64,000 bases of DNA from the NCBI GenBank assembly GCA_017305715.1, contig JAFKKG010000010.1:310001-374000 (forward strand). Direction: 5' to 3'. Source of the stretch: Hyphomicrobiales bacterium. GTDB lineage: Bacteria; Pseudomonadota; Alphaproteobacteria; Rhizobiales; Xanthobacteraceae. Every line of letters starts with the position of its first letter. Position 1 is the stretch's first letter. The position numbers and the translations under genes are program-made. This document shows, one piece after another, positions 8,711 to 18,184 of this stretch. Under the pieces are notes generated by a model, which made no database searches, was not told where the DNA came from, and saw nothing but the letters and a program-made list of their open reading frames with translations.

Positions 8711-10573
8711 ATGACCGACAATCGCAACACCATCCTCGCCGTCATTCTGTCCGGCCTCGTGCTGATCGCCTGGCAATATTTCTACAACGTGCCGCAGATG
8801 GAAAAGCAGCGCGCGCAGCAGCAGACCCAGGCCGAACTCGCCAAGCCTTCCCCGCAAGGGGCCCCCGGCAGCACCACCCCGCAGCCCGGCACGACGCCGT
8901 CGACGCCCGCCACCGCGGGCCAGCCGGCCGCGATCGTCAGCCGTGAAGCGGCGATCGCCGCCACCCCGCGCGTCAAGATCGACACGCCGCGCCTTGTCGG
9001 CAGCATCTCGCTGAAGGGCGCCCGCATCGACGATCTCTCGCTGGTGAAATTCCGCGACACAGTCGATCCCACATCCCCGGCGGTTGTGCTGTATTCGCCC
9101 TCGAATACCGCAAGCCCCTATTACGCGGAGTTCGGCTGGGTTCCGGCTTCCGGCTCGACCGCGCGCATCCCCGACCAGAACACGGTCTGGCAGCAGGAAG
9201 GCTCCGGCGCGCTGTCGCCGACCAATCCGGTGATCCTGAAATACGACAATGGCGATGGCCTCACCTTCCGCCGCACCATCGCGATCGACGACCGCTATCT
9301 CTTTACCATCCGCGATGACGTGACCAATGTCGGCACCGCGCCGGTCACGCTTTATCCGTTCGCGCTGATCTCGCGCCACCACACGCCGCAGGTGTCGGGC
9401 TACTACATCCTGCACGAAGGCCTGATCGGCTATCTCGGAGCCGACGGCCTGCAGGAATACGGCTACAAGAAAATCGACGACGCCAAATCGGTCGCTTTCA
9501 ACGTGACCGACGGCTGGCTCGGCATGACCGACAAATACTGGGCGTCGGCGCTGCTGCCGGACACCACCGCCAAGCTGCAGGCGCGTTTCTCATCCAATCT
9601 GGTCAACACGGTTCGCACTTACCAGACCGACTATCTGCAGGATCCGCAGACGATCGCGATCGGCGGCACCGCCAGCAGCAATGCGCGGCTGTTCGCCGGC
9701 GCCAAGGAAGCCAGCGTCGTCGGCATCAACTTCCCGTTCGCCGGCCTCGGCGGCTACAACAAGCAGCTCGGGCTCAACCATTTCGACCTCCTGATCGACT
9801 GGGGCTGGTTCTACTTCATCACCAAGCCGATGTTCCTGGCGCTCGATTACTTCTTCCACCTGTTCGGCAATTTCGGCATCGCCATCCTGCTGGTGACGGT
9901 GCTGGTGAAGCTGCTGTTCTTCCCGCTCGCCAACAAATCCTACGCCTCGATGGCGAAGATGAAATCGGTGCAGCCGCAGCTCGCCGCGCTGAAGGAGCGC
10001 TATCCCGACGACCGGCAGAAGCAGCAGCAGGAGATGATGGAGATCTACAAGAAGGAGAAGATCAACCCGATCGCCGGTTGTCTTCCCGTCGCCTTGCAGA
10101 TTCCGGTGTTCTTCTCGCTCTACAAGGTGCTGTTCGTCACCATCGAAATGCGCCACGCGCCGTTCTACGGCTGGATCAAGGACCTCTCGGCGCACGATCC
10201 GACCACGATCTTCAATCTGTTCGGGCTGATCCCGTTCGATCCGATGGTGCTCGGACCGCATATCGGCCCATATCTGATGCTCGGCGTCTGGCCGATCATC
10301 ATGGGCATCACGATGTGGTTCCAGATGAAGCTGAACCCGACGCCGCCGGATCCGACCCAGAAGATGATCTTCGACTGGATGCCGCTGATCTTCACCTTCA
10401 TGCTGGCGGGCTTCCCGGCGGGTCTCGTGATCTACTGGGCCTGGAACAACCTGCTGTCGGTGCTGCAGCAGAGCTACATCATGCGCAAGAACGGCGTGAA
10501 GGTGGAGCTGTTCGACAATCTGAAGGCGACGTTTGCCAGGAAGCCTGTCGAGAAGGCCGCCGAGAAGACCTGA
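8711..10573 (+). CDS. yidC: Membrane protein insertase YidC
   Basis: The 620-residue product inserts and folds inner-membrane proteins, alone or with SecYEG. The N-terminal membrane helix (NTILAVILSGLVLIAWQYF) is followed by a Gln/Pro/Thr-rich linker, then the large periplasmic beta-sandwich domain to about residue 350. The conserved insertase core is C-terminal, with several membrane helices including ALDYFFHLFGNFGIAILLVT and the segment NPIAGCLPVALQIPVFFSLY. Length is usual for alphaproteobacteria. It follows rnpA by 19 bases and is probably in the same operon. Confidence 0.97.
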   Translation: MTDNRNTILAVILSGLVLIAWQYFYNVPQMEKQRAQQQTQAELAKPSPQGAPGSTTPQPGTTPSTPATAGQPAAIVSREAAIAATPRVKIDTPRLVGSISLKGARIDDLSLVKFRDTVDPTSPAVVLYSPSNTASPYYAEFGWVPASGSTARIPDQNTVWQQEGSGALSPTNPVILKYDNGDGLTFRRTIAIDDRYLFTIRDDVTNVGTAPVTLYPFALISRHHTPQVSGYYILHEGLIGYLGADGLQEYGYKKIDDAKSVAFNVTDGWLGMTDKYWASALLPDTTAKLQARFSSNLVNTVRTYQTDYLQDPQTIAIGGTASSNARLFAGAKEASVVGINFPFAGLGGYNKQLGLNHFDLLIDWGWFYFITKPMFLALDYFFHLFGNFGIAILLVTVLVKLLFFPLANKSYASMAKMKSVQPQLAALKERYPDDRQKQQQEMMEIYKKEKINPIAGCLPVALQIPVFFSLYKVLFVTIEMRHAPFYGWIKDLSAHDPTTIFNLFGLIPFDPMVLGPHIGPYLMLGVWPIIMGITMWFQMKLNPTPPDPTQKMIFDWMPLIFTFMLAGFPAGLVIYWAWNNLLSVLQQSYIMRKNGVKVELFDNLKATFARKPVEKAAEKT

Positions 10574-10612
10574 ATGACCGCCTGTTCGTAAGAACGCGAA
10601 GATCTCTCAAGT

Positions 10613-10699
10613 CGTCATGCCCGGGCTTGTCCCGGGCATCCACGTCTTTGGGTCAGAGAAAGCAAGACGTGGATGGCCGGGACAAGCCCGGCCATGACG
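10613..10699. repeat. Dispersed palindromic repeat, family A copy 1
   Basis: The arms begin CGTCATGCCCGGGCTTGTCC and end with the near-complement reading ...GGACAAGCCCGGCCATGACG, with inner arms CACGTCTT/AAGACGTG. Four further copies with the same plan occur at 29546, 35004, 44346 and 51563. Such elements are typical of Bradyrhizobium intergenic DNA and would form a long hairpin in RNA. This copy lies between yidC and engB and ends within 20 bases of the engB start. Confidence 0.85.
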
Positions 10700-10718
10700 G
10701 AAAATGGAAAGCCTTCGC

Positions 10719-11369
10719 ATGACCGCGGAAACCGATGCGGAGCTGATCGAAGCGGGCCGAAAACTGTTCGCCGGCGAGTGGCAGTTCGTCTGGGCCTCGC
10801 CCTCGATCGAAACCCTGCCGCCGATGGCCGGCGTGGAAGTGGCGTTTGCCGGCCGCTCCAATGTCGGCAAATCCAGCCTGATCAATGCCCTGACCGGCCG
10901 CAACGCGCTGGCGCGCACCTCGCACACGCCGGGCCGCACCCAGGAACTGATCTTCTTCGAAGGCCCCGAAAATGCCGGTCTGCGGCTGGTCGACATGCCC
11001 GGCTATGGCTACGCCTCGGCGCCGAAGACCAAGGTCGCGTCATGGACCAAGCTGATCCATCAATTCCTGCAGGGACGCGCCACGCTGGCGCGGGTCTACG
11101 TGCTGATCGATGCCCGCCACGGCATCAAGGACGTCGACCGCGACGTGCTGAAGACGCTGGATAAGTCAGCGGTGAGCTATCAGGTGGTGCTGACCAAGGC
11201 GGACCAGGTGAAGCGGGCCGAACTCGAACAGCACATCGAGGAGACCACCACCGCGCTCGCCAAGCATCCCGCCGCGTTCCCGGACGTGCTGGTGACCTCT
11301 TCGCGCGATGGCAGCGGCATGGCTGAATTGCGCGCAGCGATGGTCCGCCTGCTCGGCGAGCGAAGCTGA
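10719..11369 (+). CDS. engB: Ribosome-biogenesis GTPase EngB/YihA
   Basis: This 216-residue GTPase of the TrmE-Era-EngA-YihA superfamily is needed for 50S subunit assembly in model bacteria. The G1 motif GRSNVGKSSLINAL, G2 TSHTPGRTQ, G3 DMPGYG and G4 TKAD are all present. I chose the ATG at 10719 because GGAAAG precedes it at 10706-10711; an in-frame ATG at 10704 would start inside the shadow of the upstream repeat. The TGA overlaps the start of the DUF423 gene (TGATG), suggesting translational coupling. The yidC-engB-argB order is conserved in Rhizobiales. Confidence 0.95.
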   Translation: MTAETDAELIEAGRKLFAGEWQFVWASPSIETLPPMAGVEVAFAGRSNVGKSSLINALTGRNALARTSHTPGRTQELIFFEGPENAGLRLVDMPGYGYASAPKTKVASWTKLIHQFLQGRATLARVYVLIDARHGIKDVDRDVLKTLDKSAVSYQVVLTKADQVKRAELEQHIEETTTALAKHPAAFPDVLVTSSRDGSGMAELRAAMVRLLGERS

Positions 11370-11740
11370 TGTCACGCGCCTGTCGCATCCTGATCGTGCT
11401 CGCCGCCATCATGGGCGCCGACGGCGTCGTGCTGGCCGCGGTATCCGCGCATCAGGCCGATGCGTCGCGGCTGGCTTCGGCGTCATCGATGCTGCTGTTT
11501 CATGCGACGGCCGTGCTGGCAGCCGCAGCCCTGGCCGAGCGCGGCATCATCCATGCAAGAATCGGGATCGTGGCCGCGTTCGGCTTCGTCATCGCCGCCA
11601 GCCTGTTCGCCGGCGACCTGACGCTGCGGCAATATGCCGGCCACGGCCTGTTTCCGATGGCCGCACCGACCGGCGGGACGCTGTTGATCGCAAGCTGGCT
11701 GGTGCTGGCGGTGTCAGCGGCCTGGCCGAGACCCCAGTAA
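11369..11740 (+). CDS. DUF423 small membrane protein
   Basis: The 123-residue protein has four predicted membrane helices and the DUF423 (YgdD-like) layout: an N-terminal signal-anchor-like helix, SAHQADASRLASA, a central LLFHATAVLAAAAL helix and the C-terminal GGTLLIASWLVLA helix. The function of the family is unknown. Its ATG overlaps the engB stop codon by one base, so the two are probably co-translated. It lies between engB and argB. Confidence 0.85.
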   Translation: MSRACRILIVLAAIMGADGVVLAAVSAHQADASRLASASSMLLFHATAVLAAAALAERGIIHARIGIVAAFGFVIAASLFAGDLTLRQYAGHGLFPMAAPTGGTLLIASWLVLAVSAAWPRPQ

Positions 11741-11842
11741 ACAGCTCCATCCGGGCTGCGGAATTGCGCTGTCCCACTTTGCGCGCTGCCCGCCAATCAG
11801 CTAGAACCCGGCCCGACATCTGGAAATGACGAGAGCCGCCTC

Positions 11843-12739
11843 ATGACCGACTCGCAACATATCAGCCCGCTCGATCAGGCCCGCATCCTGTCCGAGGCGC
11901 TGCCGCACATGCAGGAGTATGACGAGGAAACCATCGTCATCAAATATGGCGGCCATGCCATGGGCGCCGAAGATCTCGCCAAGGCTTTTGCCCGCGACAT
12001 CGTGCTCCTGGAGCAGACCGCGATCAATCCGGTGGTCGTGCATGGCGGCGGGCCGCAGATCGCCACCATGTTGAAGCGGCTCGGCATCCAGTCCGAATTC
12101 GCCGCCGGCCTGCGCATCACCGATGCGGCAACCATCGAAATCGTCGAGATGGTGCTGGCCGGTTCGGTCAACAAGCAGATCGTCGGCTATATCAACGAGG
12201 CCGGCGGCAAGGCCGTCGGCCTCAGCGGCAAGGACGGCAACATGGTGAAGGCGTCGAAGACGACGCGCACCATGGTCGATCCGGATTCCAACATCGAAAA
12301 GGCCGTCGATCTCGGCTTCGTCGGCGACCCCGACAAGGTCGATTTGACCTTGTTGAACCAGTTGATCGGCTATGAGCTGATCCCGGTGCTGGCGCCGCTG
12401 GCGACCTCACATGACGGGCAGACGCTCAACGTCAACGCCGACACCTTTGCGGGCGCCGTCGCCGGCGCGCTGAAGGCCAAACGCCTGTTGCTGCTCACCG
12501 ACGTCCCCGGCGTGCTCGACAAGTCCAAGAAGCTGATCCCCGAACTCTCCGTCAAAGACGCGCGAAAACTGATCGCCGACGGCACGATTTCAGGCGGCAT
12601 GATCCCGAAGGTCGAGACCTGCATCTATTCGCTGGAACAGGGCGTGCAGGGCGTCGTCATCATCGACGGCAAGACGCCGCACGCCGTGCTGCTGGAATTG
12701 TTCACCAATCAGGGGACCGGCACGCTGATCCACAAGTGA
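11843..12739 (+). CDS. argB: Acetylglutamate kinase
   Basis: The 298-residue enzyme phosphorylates N-acetylglutamate, the second step of arginine biosynthesis. The amino-acid kinase fold is clear: the phosphate loop [10 protein letters not shown], the substrate motif [21 protein letters not shown], and the C-terminal [11 protein letters not shown]. Length is normal. It is the last gene of the block beginning at rpmH, and its stop overlaps the GTG of the next gene by four bases. Confidence 0.97.
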   Translation: MTDSQHISPLDQARILSEALPHMQEYDEETIVIKYGGHAMGAEDLAKAFARDIVLLEQTAINPVVVHGGGPQIATMLKRLGIQSEFAAGLRITDAATIEIVEMVLAGSVNKQIVGYINEAGGKAVGLSGKDGNMVKASKTTRTMVDPDSNIEKAVDLGFVGDPDKVDLTLLNQLIGYELIPVLAPLATSHDGQTLNVNADTFAGAVAGALKAKRLLLLTDVPGVLDKSKKLIPELSVKDARKLIADGTISGGMIPKVETCIYSLEQGVQGVVIIDGKTPHAVLLELFTNQGTGTLIHK

Positions 12740-13803
12740 CCCGCGCGAACTTCCCGCCGCCGATGCCCGCGCGCCGCTTCCGCGCAAGAATGCGGCGGTA
12801 TGGGAGGCGCACCGTCCTGGCGCTGCCGGCGGCGGCGATCTCGCTGTTCATCTCGTCATTGCCGGCGCTGGCCGATCTGAAACTCTGCAACCGCATGAGC
12901 TATGTGGTGGAGGCCGCGATCGGCATCGACGAGAAATCGGCGACCGCCACGCGCGGCTGGTTTCGTATCGATCCGGCCGCCTGCCGTGTCGTGCTGCAGG
13001 GCGTGCTGACCGCGGATCGGATTCTGCTGAACGCGCGCGCGCTCGGCGTCTACGGCGCGTCTCCGATCCCGCAGAGCGGCAACGACACGCTGTGCGTCGC
13101 GCCGCAGAATTTCGTGATCGCCGCGGCGCGCCAGTGCCGGACCGGACAGACGCCGGCGCCGTTCACCCAGATCACGCCGACCCGAACCGATGACGGCAAT
13201 CTGGTCGCCTATCTTGCCGAGGACAGCGAGTATGACGACGAACAGGCGCGCCTTGCCGGCATCCAGCGCTTGTTGGTGATCGCGGGCTACGACGCCGCCC
13301 CGATCGACGGCGTCGATGGGCCGAAGACGCAAGGCGCGCTCGCCGCATTCCTGAAAAATCGCGGGCTCAGCTCCGACATCGTGCAATCGCCGAACTTCTT
13401 CGCCGCCATGATCGACGCCGTTCAGTCGCCGTCCACGACAGGCCTCACCTGGTGCAACGATACGCCGCACAAGATCATGGCCGCGGTCGCCACCGACGAC
13501 GGCAAGGCCGTGACCAGCCGCGGCTGGTACCGGATTGATCCCGGCAAATGCCTGCACCCCGACGTGACCGGCCAGCCGAAGCAGGTGTTCAGCTTTGCCG
13601 AAGCCGTCGACAGCGAGAACCGGACCATCACCGTCAAGGACAGGCCGCTGAACTGGGGCGGCACCACGCAGCTTTGCACCCGCGAGAGCAAGTTCGAGAT
13701 CAACGAACAGGGTGATTGCGGCAGCCGCGGCCTCAGCCCGATCGGCTTTGCCGCCGTCGACATGTCGAGCGGCGGCAAGACGCTAAGGTTTGCGATGCCA
13801 TGA
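12736..13803 (+). CDS. Secreted DUF1036 protein with PG-binding-like segment
   Basis: The frame encodes up to 355 residues. It starts at a GTG overlapping the argB stop (GTGA); ATG codons at 12763 or 12790 are possible alternatives. A signal peptide ([20 protein letters not shown], then ALA) precedes two DUF1036-like units. The first contains [16 protein letters not shown] and [11 protein letters not shown]; the second, near residues 237-350, contains [16 protein letters not shown] and [10 protein letters not shown]. Between them (about 170-212) is a segment resembling peptidoglycan-binding domain 1 ([20 protein letters not shown]). It is probably periplasmic; the role is unknown. Confidence 0.8.
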   Translation: MTRANFPPPMPARRFRARMRRYGRRTVLALPAAAISLFISSLPALADLKLCNRMSYVVEAAIGIDEKSATATRGWFRIDPAACRVVLQGVLTADRILLNARALGVYGASPIPQSGNDTLCVAPQNFVIAAARQCRTGQTPAPFTQITPTRTDDGNLVAYLAEDSEYDDEQARLAGIQRLLVIAGYDAAPIDGVDGPKTQGALAAFLKNRGLSSDIVQSPNFFAAMIDAVQSPSTTGLTWCNDTPHKIMAAVATDDGKAVTSRGWYRIDPGKCLHPDVTGQPKQVFSFAEAVDSENRTITVKDRPLNWGGTTQLCTRESKFEINEQGDCGSRGLSPIGFAAVDMSSGGKTLRFAMP

Positions 13804-13819
13804 TGGGTTTCCGCTCATC

Positions 13820-13955
13820 GTCGTCCCGGCGAACGCCGGGACCCATAACCACTGCATTGAATTTCGGGGCCCTGACGGCGCCACAAGCAAAGGTAGCTCA
13901 CCGTGCACACCAATGAACGACACGGCGCATGGGTCCCGGCGTTTGCCGGGACGAC
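13820..13955. repeat. Inverted repeat with 27-bp near-perfect arms
   Basis: The left arm (13820-13846) starts GTCGTCCCGGCGAACGCCGG and the right arm (13929-13955) ends CGGGACGAC; they pair with about two mismatches. Each arm is itself a small hairpin (CCCGGCG..CGCCGGG). The enclosed 82 bases hold no gene. It lies just upstream of the HAD-hydrolase start. Confidence 0.8.
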
Positions 13956-13970
13956 CGTGAGAGGCGAGTC

Positions 13971-14693
13971 ATGAACACACCCCGCACCTTCAACCACATC
14001 GACACCTGGGTGTTCGACCTCGACAACACGCTGTACCCGCATCACGTCAATCTGTGGCAGCAGGTCGATGCCCGGATCGGCGAGTTCATCAGCGCTTATT
14101 TGAAGATTTCGCCAGAACAGGCACGGGTGATCCAGAAGGATTATTACCGCCGCTACGGCACCAGCATGCGCGGCATGATGACCGAGCATGGCGTGCATGC
14201 CGACGATTACCTCGCTTATGTTCACAAGATCGATCATTCGCCGCTGCAACCCAATCCCGCGATGGGAGCTGCGATCGCCAGGCTACCGGGGCGCAAGCTG
14301 ATCCTGACCAACGGTTCGACCGACCATGCCGGCGCGGTGCTGGAGCGGCTCGGCATTGGCGGCCATTTCGAGGCGGTGTTCGACATCATCGCCGCCGAAC
14401 TGGAGCCGAAGCCGGCGCCGCAGACCTACCAGAAATTTTTGCGGGTGCACGGCGTCGATCCCCGGAAGGCGGCGATGTTCGAGGATCTCGCGCGCAATCT
14501 CGTGGTACCGCACGAGCTCGGCATGACCACGGTCCTGGTGGTGCCCGATGGGGCCAAGGAAGTGGTGCGCGAGGATTGGGAACTGGAGGGCCGGGATGCG
14601 GCCCATGTCGATCATGTCACCGATGATTTGACGGGGTTTTTGCAAGGGCTTGGTGACCCTCTTCGCCGTCCCGACGGAGGCCGGGCCCCGTAA
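13971..14693 (+). CDS. HAD-family pyrimidine 5'-nucleotidase
   Basis: The 240-residue haloacid-dehalogenase-fold phosphatase matches the pyrimidine 5'-nucleotidase (SDT1/YjjG-like) group. Motif I is WVFDLDNTLYP (nucleophile Asp near residue 15), motif II is LTNGSTDHA, the conserved lysine lies in ELEPKPAPQTY, and motif IV is AAMFEDLARNL. Members remove phosphate from pyrimidine nucleotides. I use the ATG at 13971 because an upstream in-frame codon at 13929 falls inside the inverted repeat. It lies between the DUF1036 gene and dapD. Confidence 0.88.
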   Translation: MNTPRTFNHIDTWVFDLDNTLYPHHVNLWQQVDARIGEFISAYLKISPEQARVIQKDYYRRYGTSMRGMMTEHGVHADDYLAYVHKIDHSPLQPNPAMGAAIARLPGRKLILTNGSTDHAGAVLERLGIGGHFEAVFDIIAAELEPKPAPQTYQKFLRVHGVDPRKAAMFEDLARNLVVPHELGMTTVLVVPDGAKEVVREDWELEGRDAAHVDHVTDDLTGFLQGLGDPLRRPDGGRAP

Positions 14694-14875
14694 TCCCGGT
14701 CATCTATCGTTGAAAGAAGCCGCCGACGACTGCCCTTCCCTATAACCGCTGCGGGGTATGGGTGCCGGCTCAAGGCCGGGACGACGAGAGGGCAAGCCTT
14801 GACTCTCCTCCGCCAAATCCCGAAAAAGCCTTTCAATTCACGCTCCAACTACCCAATTGCTCCGAGGAATCCCCG

Positions 14876-15721
14876 ATGTCCCTGTCCGCGCTGGAATCCA
14901 CCGTCAACACCGCGTTCGATGCCCGCGACGGCATCTCGACATCGACCAAAGGTGAGGTCCGCGAGGCCGTGGATCATTCGCTCGAACTGCTCGACAAGGG
15001 CGAGGTGCGCGTCGCCGAGCGCGAGGCCAGCGGCAAGTGGAAGGTCAATCAGTGGCTGAAGAAGGCGGTGCTGCTGTCGTTCCGCCTCAACGACATGAGC
15101 GCCATTCCCGGCGGCCCCGGCAAGGCGGCCTGGTGGGACAAAGTGCCTTCGAAGTTCGAAGGCTGGGGCGAGAACCGCTTTCGCGATGCCGGCTTCCGCG
15201 CGGTACCCGGCGCGATCGTGCGCCGCTCGGCGTTCATCGCCCGCAACGTCGTGCTGATGCCGTCCTTCGTCAATCTCGGCGCCTATGTCGATGAAGCGAC
15301 CATGATCGACACCTGGTCGACGGTCGGCTCCTGCGCGCAGATCGGCAAGCGCGTGCACATCTCCGGCGGCGTCGGCATCGGCGGCGTGCTGGAGCCGCTG
15401 CAAGCCGAGCCCGTGATCATCGAGGACGATTGCTTCATCGGCGCACGCTCGGAAGTCGCCGAGGGCGTGATCGTGCGCAAGGGCGCGGTGCTGGCGATGG
15501 GCGTGTTCCTCGGCGCCTCCACCAAGATCGTCGATCGCGACACCGGCGAGACCTTTGTGGGCGAGGTCCCGGAATATGCCGTGGTCGTGCCCGGCACCCT
15601 GCCGCCGCGCCCGCTGAAGAACGGCCAGCCGGGGCCGTCCACCGCCTGCGCCGTCATCGTCAAGCGGGTCGACGAGCGGACCCGGGCCAAAACCAGCATC
15701 AACGAACTGCTGCGGGACTGA
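14876..15721 (+). CDS. dapD: Tetrahydrodipicolinate N-succinyltransferase
   Basis: The 281-residue enzyme transfers succinyl from succinyl-CoA to tetrahydrodipicolinate in the lysine and meso-diaminopimelate pathway. The N-terminal helical domain ends near [11 protein letters not shown]-type sequence ([20 protein letters not shown]). A left-handed beta-helix of hexapeptide repeats follows, including [20 protein letters not shown] and [20 protein letters not shown]. The ATG at 14876 has GAGGA at 14863-14867; upstream in-frame starts lack one. dapE, acting two steps later, lies 1.2 kb downstream on the same strand. Confidence 0.97.
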   Translation: MSLSALESTVNTAFDARDGISTSTKGEVREAVDHSLELLDKGEVRVAEREASGKWKVNQWLKKAVLLSFRLNDMSAIPGGPGKAAWWDKVPSKFEGWGENRFRDAGFRAVPGAIVRRSAFIARNVVLMPSFVNLGAYVDEATMIDTWSTVGSCAQIGKRVHISGGVGIGGVLEPLQAEPVIIEDDCFIGARSEVAEGVIVRKGAVLAMGVFLGASTKIVDRDTGETFVGEVPEYAVVVPGTLPPRPLKNGQPGPSTACAVIVKRVDERTRAKTSINELLRD

Positions 15722-15805
15722 TTTCGGGTTCAGGCTCGAACCTGGGACCAGCTGACGCGACCAATAGACCGGAACCGCGGGGTATTCCGCCGTCCGGAGG
15801 TCGCG

Positions 15806-16330
15806 ATGGATTTCGCCCGTTTTCTGTTCAGCTTCAATGGCCGCCTTAACCGCGCCAGGTACCTTGCTGTCCAGCTCGTGCTCCTCACTGTCTGGCTCGT
15901 GCTTTGGCTCAAATCACCGTTCCAGCACTGGCAGGTTTTGCACTGGGTCGCCGCCGCAGCGCTGCTCTGGATCAACGCGGCCACCACGGCCAGGCGGCTG
16001 CACGATCGTAACCGGAGTGGCTGGTGGGCGGTGGCGGTGCTCGTCATTAACCGCCTCTCCTATGTCTATTACGGCCTCTTCTTCGGGCTCTATTTCGGCG
16101 TCGACGTCTCGGGCGCCCGGGAATTGGCGCCCGTGATGTTTGCCGTGGCGCTGTCCGTTCTGCAGACCTGGATCGTCATCGAACTGTTTTTCATGATGGG
16201 AACCGACGGACCGAACCGGTTCGGATCGGATCCGACGCGCAGCCTCGCGAAAAGCCCCGTCGTTGCGCACGCGCCGCTCGGCGTTCCGGATTTTCTGCGG
16301 CAGCGTGCCGGCCCGATCGCACGTAGCTGA
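15806..16330 (+). CDS. DUF805 membrane protein, copy 1
   Basis: The 174-residue inner-membrane protein belongs to the DUF805 (YhaH-like) family of unknown function. Diagnostic features are the N-terminal FLFSFNGRLNRARY motif, several membrane helices, the internal ARRLHDRNRSGWW motif and the C-terminal GTDGPNRFGSDP motif. It is followed ten bases later by a second DUF805 gene. The pair sits between dapD and dapE, so it is probably co-transcribed with lysine-pathway genes without a known link to them. Confidence 0.88.
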   Translation: MDFARFLFSFNGRLNRARYLAVQLVLLTVWLVLWLKSPFQHWQVLHWVAAAALLWINAATTARRLHDRNRSGWWAVAVLVINRLSYVYYGLFFGLYFGVDVSGARELAPVMFAVALSVLQTWIVIELFFMMGTDGPNRFGSDPTRSLAKSPVVAHAPLGVPDFLRQRAGPIARS

Positions 16331-16339
16331 GGGCGGGCG

Positions 16340-16972
16340 ATGCCCATGGATTACGCCTGGTACTTGTTCAGGTTTGAAGGCCGTATCAACCGCGCCCGCT
16401 GCTGGCTGGCGGGCTTGATCCTCATCAGCTGGATGATATTTTTGGGCCTGGTGATGATGGGCATCGCCCATCTGTTCGGCGCGACGATCCCGGGCAAACT
16501 GAATTTCGGGCCCAACGAGATCTTCAATATCCTCGATCCCCGGGCCTGGCGATCACTGCCGTCGGCCAATCTGACCGGGCTCTTGATCCAGATGGTGGTG
16601 ACGCCGCTGGCGCTGTGGGTCTATCTGGCGACCTCCATCAAACGGCTGCATGACCGCAACAAGCACGGCTGGTGGATCATCCTGTTCTTCGTGCTGCCCT
16701 GTCTCTACAGCCAGTTTGGCGCCCGGCTCGAGGATTGGCTTGGCGACTCCTATTTCGCGATGCTGCCAAGCGCGAACGCCTTCGTCCTCAGCGTATGGGG
16801 CTTCGTCGAAATGTATTGCCGCAAGGGCACCGCAGGCACCAACCGGTTCGGCACCGACCCGCTGGCGCCGATCGATACGCGGCCGCCCTGGGACCAGCAA
16901 AGCGAAATCGAAATGGTGCCGCTCAAAGCTAGCCCGCCACCGGTTTGGCGTGTTAAGCCGGGGTATGAATGA
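16340..16972 (+). CDS. DUF805 membrane protein, copy 2
   Basis: This is a 210-residue paralogue of the gene just upstream. It shares the [15 protein letters not shown] start, the [13 protein letters not shown] motif and the C-terminal [12 protein letters not shown] motif, and it is longer because of an insertion between the first two helices. GAGGG lies about six bases before the ATG at 16340; a second ATG at 16346 is possible. Its end overlaps the dapE start by eight bases, indicating coupled translation. The function is unknown. Confidence 0.87.
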   Translation: MPMDYAWYLFRFEGRINRARCWLAGLILISWMIFLGLVMMGIAHLFGATIPGKLNFGPNEIFNILDPRAWRSLPSANLTGLLIQMVVTPLALWVYLATSIKRLHDRNKHGWWIILFFVLPCLYSQFGARLEDWLGDSYFAMLPSANAFVLSVWGFVEMYCRKGTAGTNRFGTDPLAPIDTRPPWDQQSEIEMVPLKASPPPVWRVKPGYE

Positions 16973-18125
16973 TGCTGTTTCCATTACCCGCGACCTCGTC
17001 CGCTGCCCATCCGTAACGCCCGCCGATGCCGGCGCGCTTGGCGTGCTCGAAAACATCCTGAAGACCGCCGGCTTCGAGGTGCATCGCGTCACCTTCTCCG
17101 AACCCGGCACCGCAGACATCGACAATCTCTATGCCCGCATCGGCAACGCCGCGCCGCACATCACCTTTGCCGGCCATACCGATGTGGTGCCGGCGGGCGA
17201 CGAGGCCGCCTGGAGCCACGGCGCGTTCTCCGGCGACGTCAAGGACGGCTTTCTTTATGGCCGCGGCGCGGTCGACATGAAGGGCGGCATCGCCTGCAGC
17301 GTCGCGGCGGTGCTGGAATATCTCGCTGCCAATGACGGCAAGCCCAAAGGCTCGATCTCGTTCCTGATCACCGGCGACGAAGAAGATGTTTCGGTCAACG
17401 GCACCATCAAGCTGTTGAAATGGTGTGCCGAGCGCGGCGAGAAATTCGACCATTGCGTGCTGGGCGAGCCCAGCAATGTCGAAGTGCTCGGCGATTGCAT
17501 CAAGGTCGGTCGCCGCGGCTCGCAATCCGGCACGCTGATCGTCGACGGCGTGCAGGGCCATGTCGCCTATCCGCATCGCGCGGCCAATCCGGTGCCGGAT
17601 ATTTCGCGGCTGATCGTGGCGCTCTCCGACGAGCCGCTCGACCATGGCAGCGCCCAGTTCCAGGCCTCCAACCTCGAATTCACCTCGGTCGACGTCGGCA
17701 ACACCGCCAGCAACGTCATTCCCGGACAGGCGCGCGCAAAGTTCAACATCCGCTTCAACGACAATCACACCCAGGAAACGCTGCGCGCGCTGGTCGACGA
17801 GCGTCTGGCAAGAGCCTGCGGCAACCGCATCCGCGCCCACATCAAGTGGGAGCCGTCGAACTCCAACGTGTTCGTGACAAAGCCCGGCACGTTCACCGAT
17901 CTCGCCGTCAGTGCGATCGAAGAGGTGACGGGACGGAGGCCGGAATTGTCGACCTCCGGCGGCACCTCGGACGCTCGCTTCATCTCGGGCTATTGCCCGG
18001 TGATCGAATTCGGCCTGGTCGGCCAGACCATGCACCAGATCGACGAGCGCACGCCGGTGTCGGACCTGGAAAAGCTGACGAAGGTGTATCGGGGTGTGCT
18101 CGAAAGATATTTTGCCCGGGCATAG
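16965..18125 (+). CDS. dapE: Succinyl-diaminopimelate desuccinylase
   Basis: The 386-residue zinc-dependent M20-family enzyme hydrolyses N-succinyl-LL-diaminopimelate to LL-diaminopimelate and succinate. The metal-binding and catalytic motifs are visible: [24 protein letters not shown] and [13 protein letters not shown]. The dimerisation domain and the final HQIDERTPV follow. I place the start at 16965 ([19 protein letters not shown]), which overlaps the DUF805 gene. A hairpin follows the stop at 18128-18158. Confidence 0.96.
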   Translation: MNDAVSITRDLVRCPSVTPADAGALGVLENILKTAGFEVHRVTFSEPGTADIDNLYARIGNAAPHITFAGHTDVVPAGDEAAWSHGAFSGDVKDGFLYGRGAVDMKGGIACSVAAVLEYLAANDGKPKGSISFLITGDEEDVSVNGTIKLLKWCAERGEKFDHCVLGEPSNVEVLGDCIKVGRRGSQSGTLIVDGVQGHVAYPHRAANPVPDISRLIVALSDEPLDHGSAQFQASNLEFTSVDVGNTASNVIPGQARAKFNIRFNDNHTQETLRALVDERLARACGNRIRAHIKWEPSNSNVFVTKPGTFTDLAVSAIEEVTGRRPELSTSGGTSDARFISGYCPVIEFGLVGQTMHQIDERTPVSDLEKLTKVYRGVLERYFARA

Positions 18126-18127
18126 CT

Positions 18128-18158
18128 TTCGCCGTCATGGCCCAGCCACGACGGCGAA
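18128..18158. terminator. Hairpin after dapE
   Basis: TTCGCCGTC (18128-18136) and GACGGCGAA (18150-18158) form nine perfect pairs around a 13-base loop. It lies between the converging dapE and PEP-CTERM genes and could end transcription from either side, although no long T-run follows. Confidence 0.45.
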
Positions 18159-18184
18159 GCTGCCGCGCACCGGATGCAAGCGGC

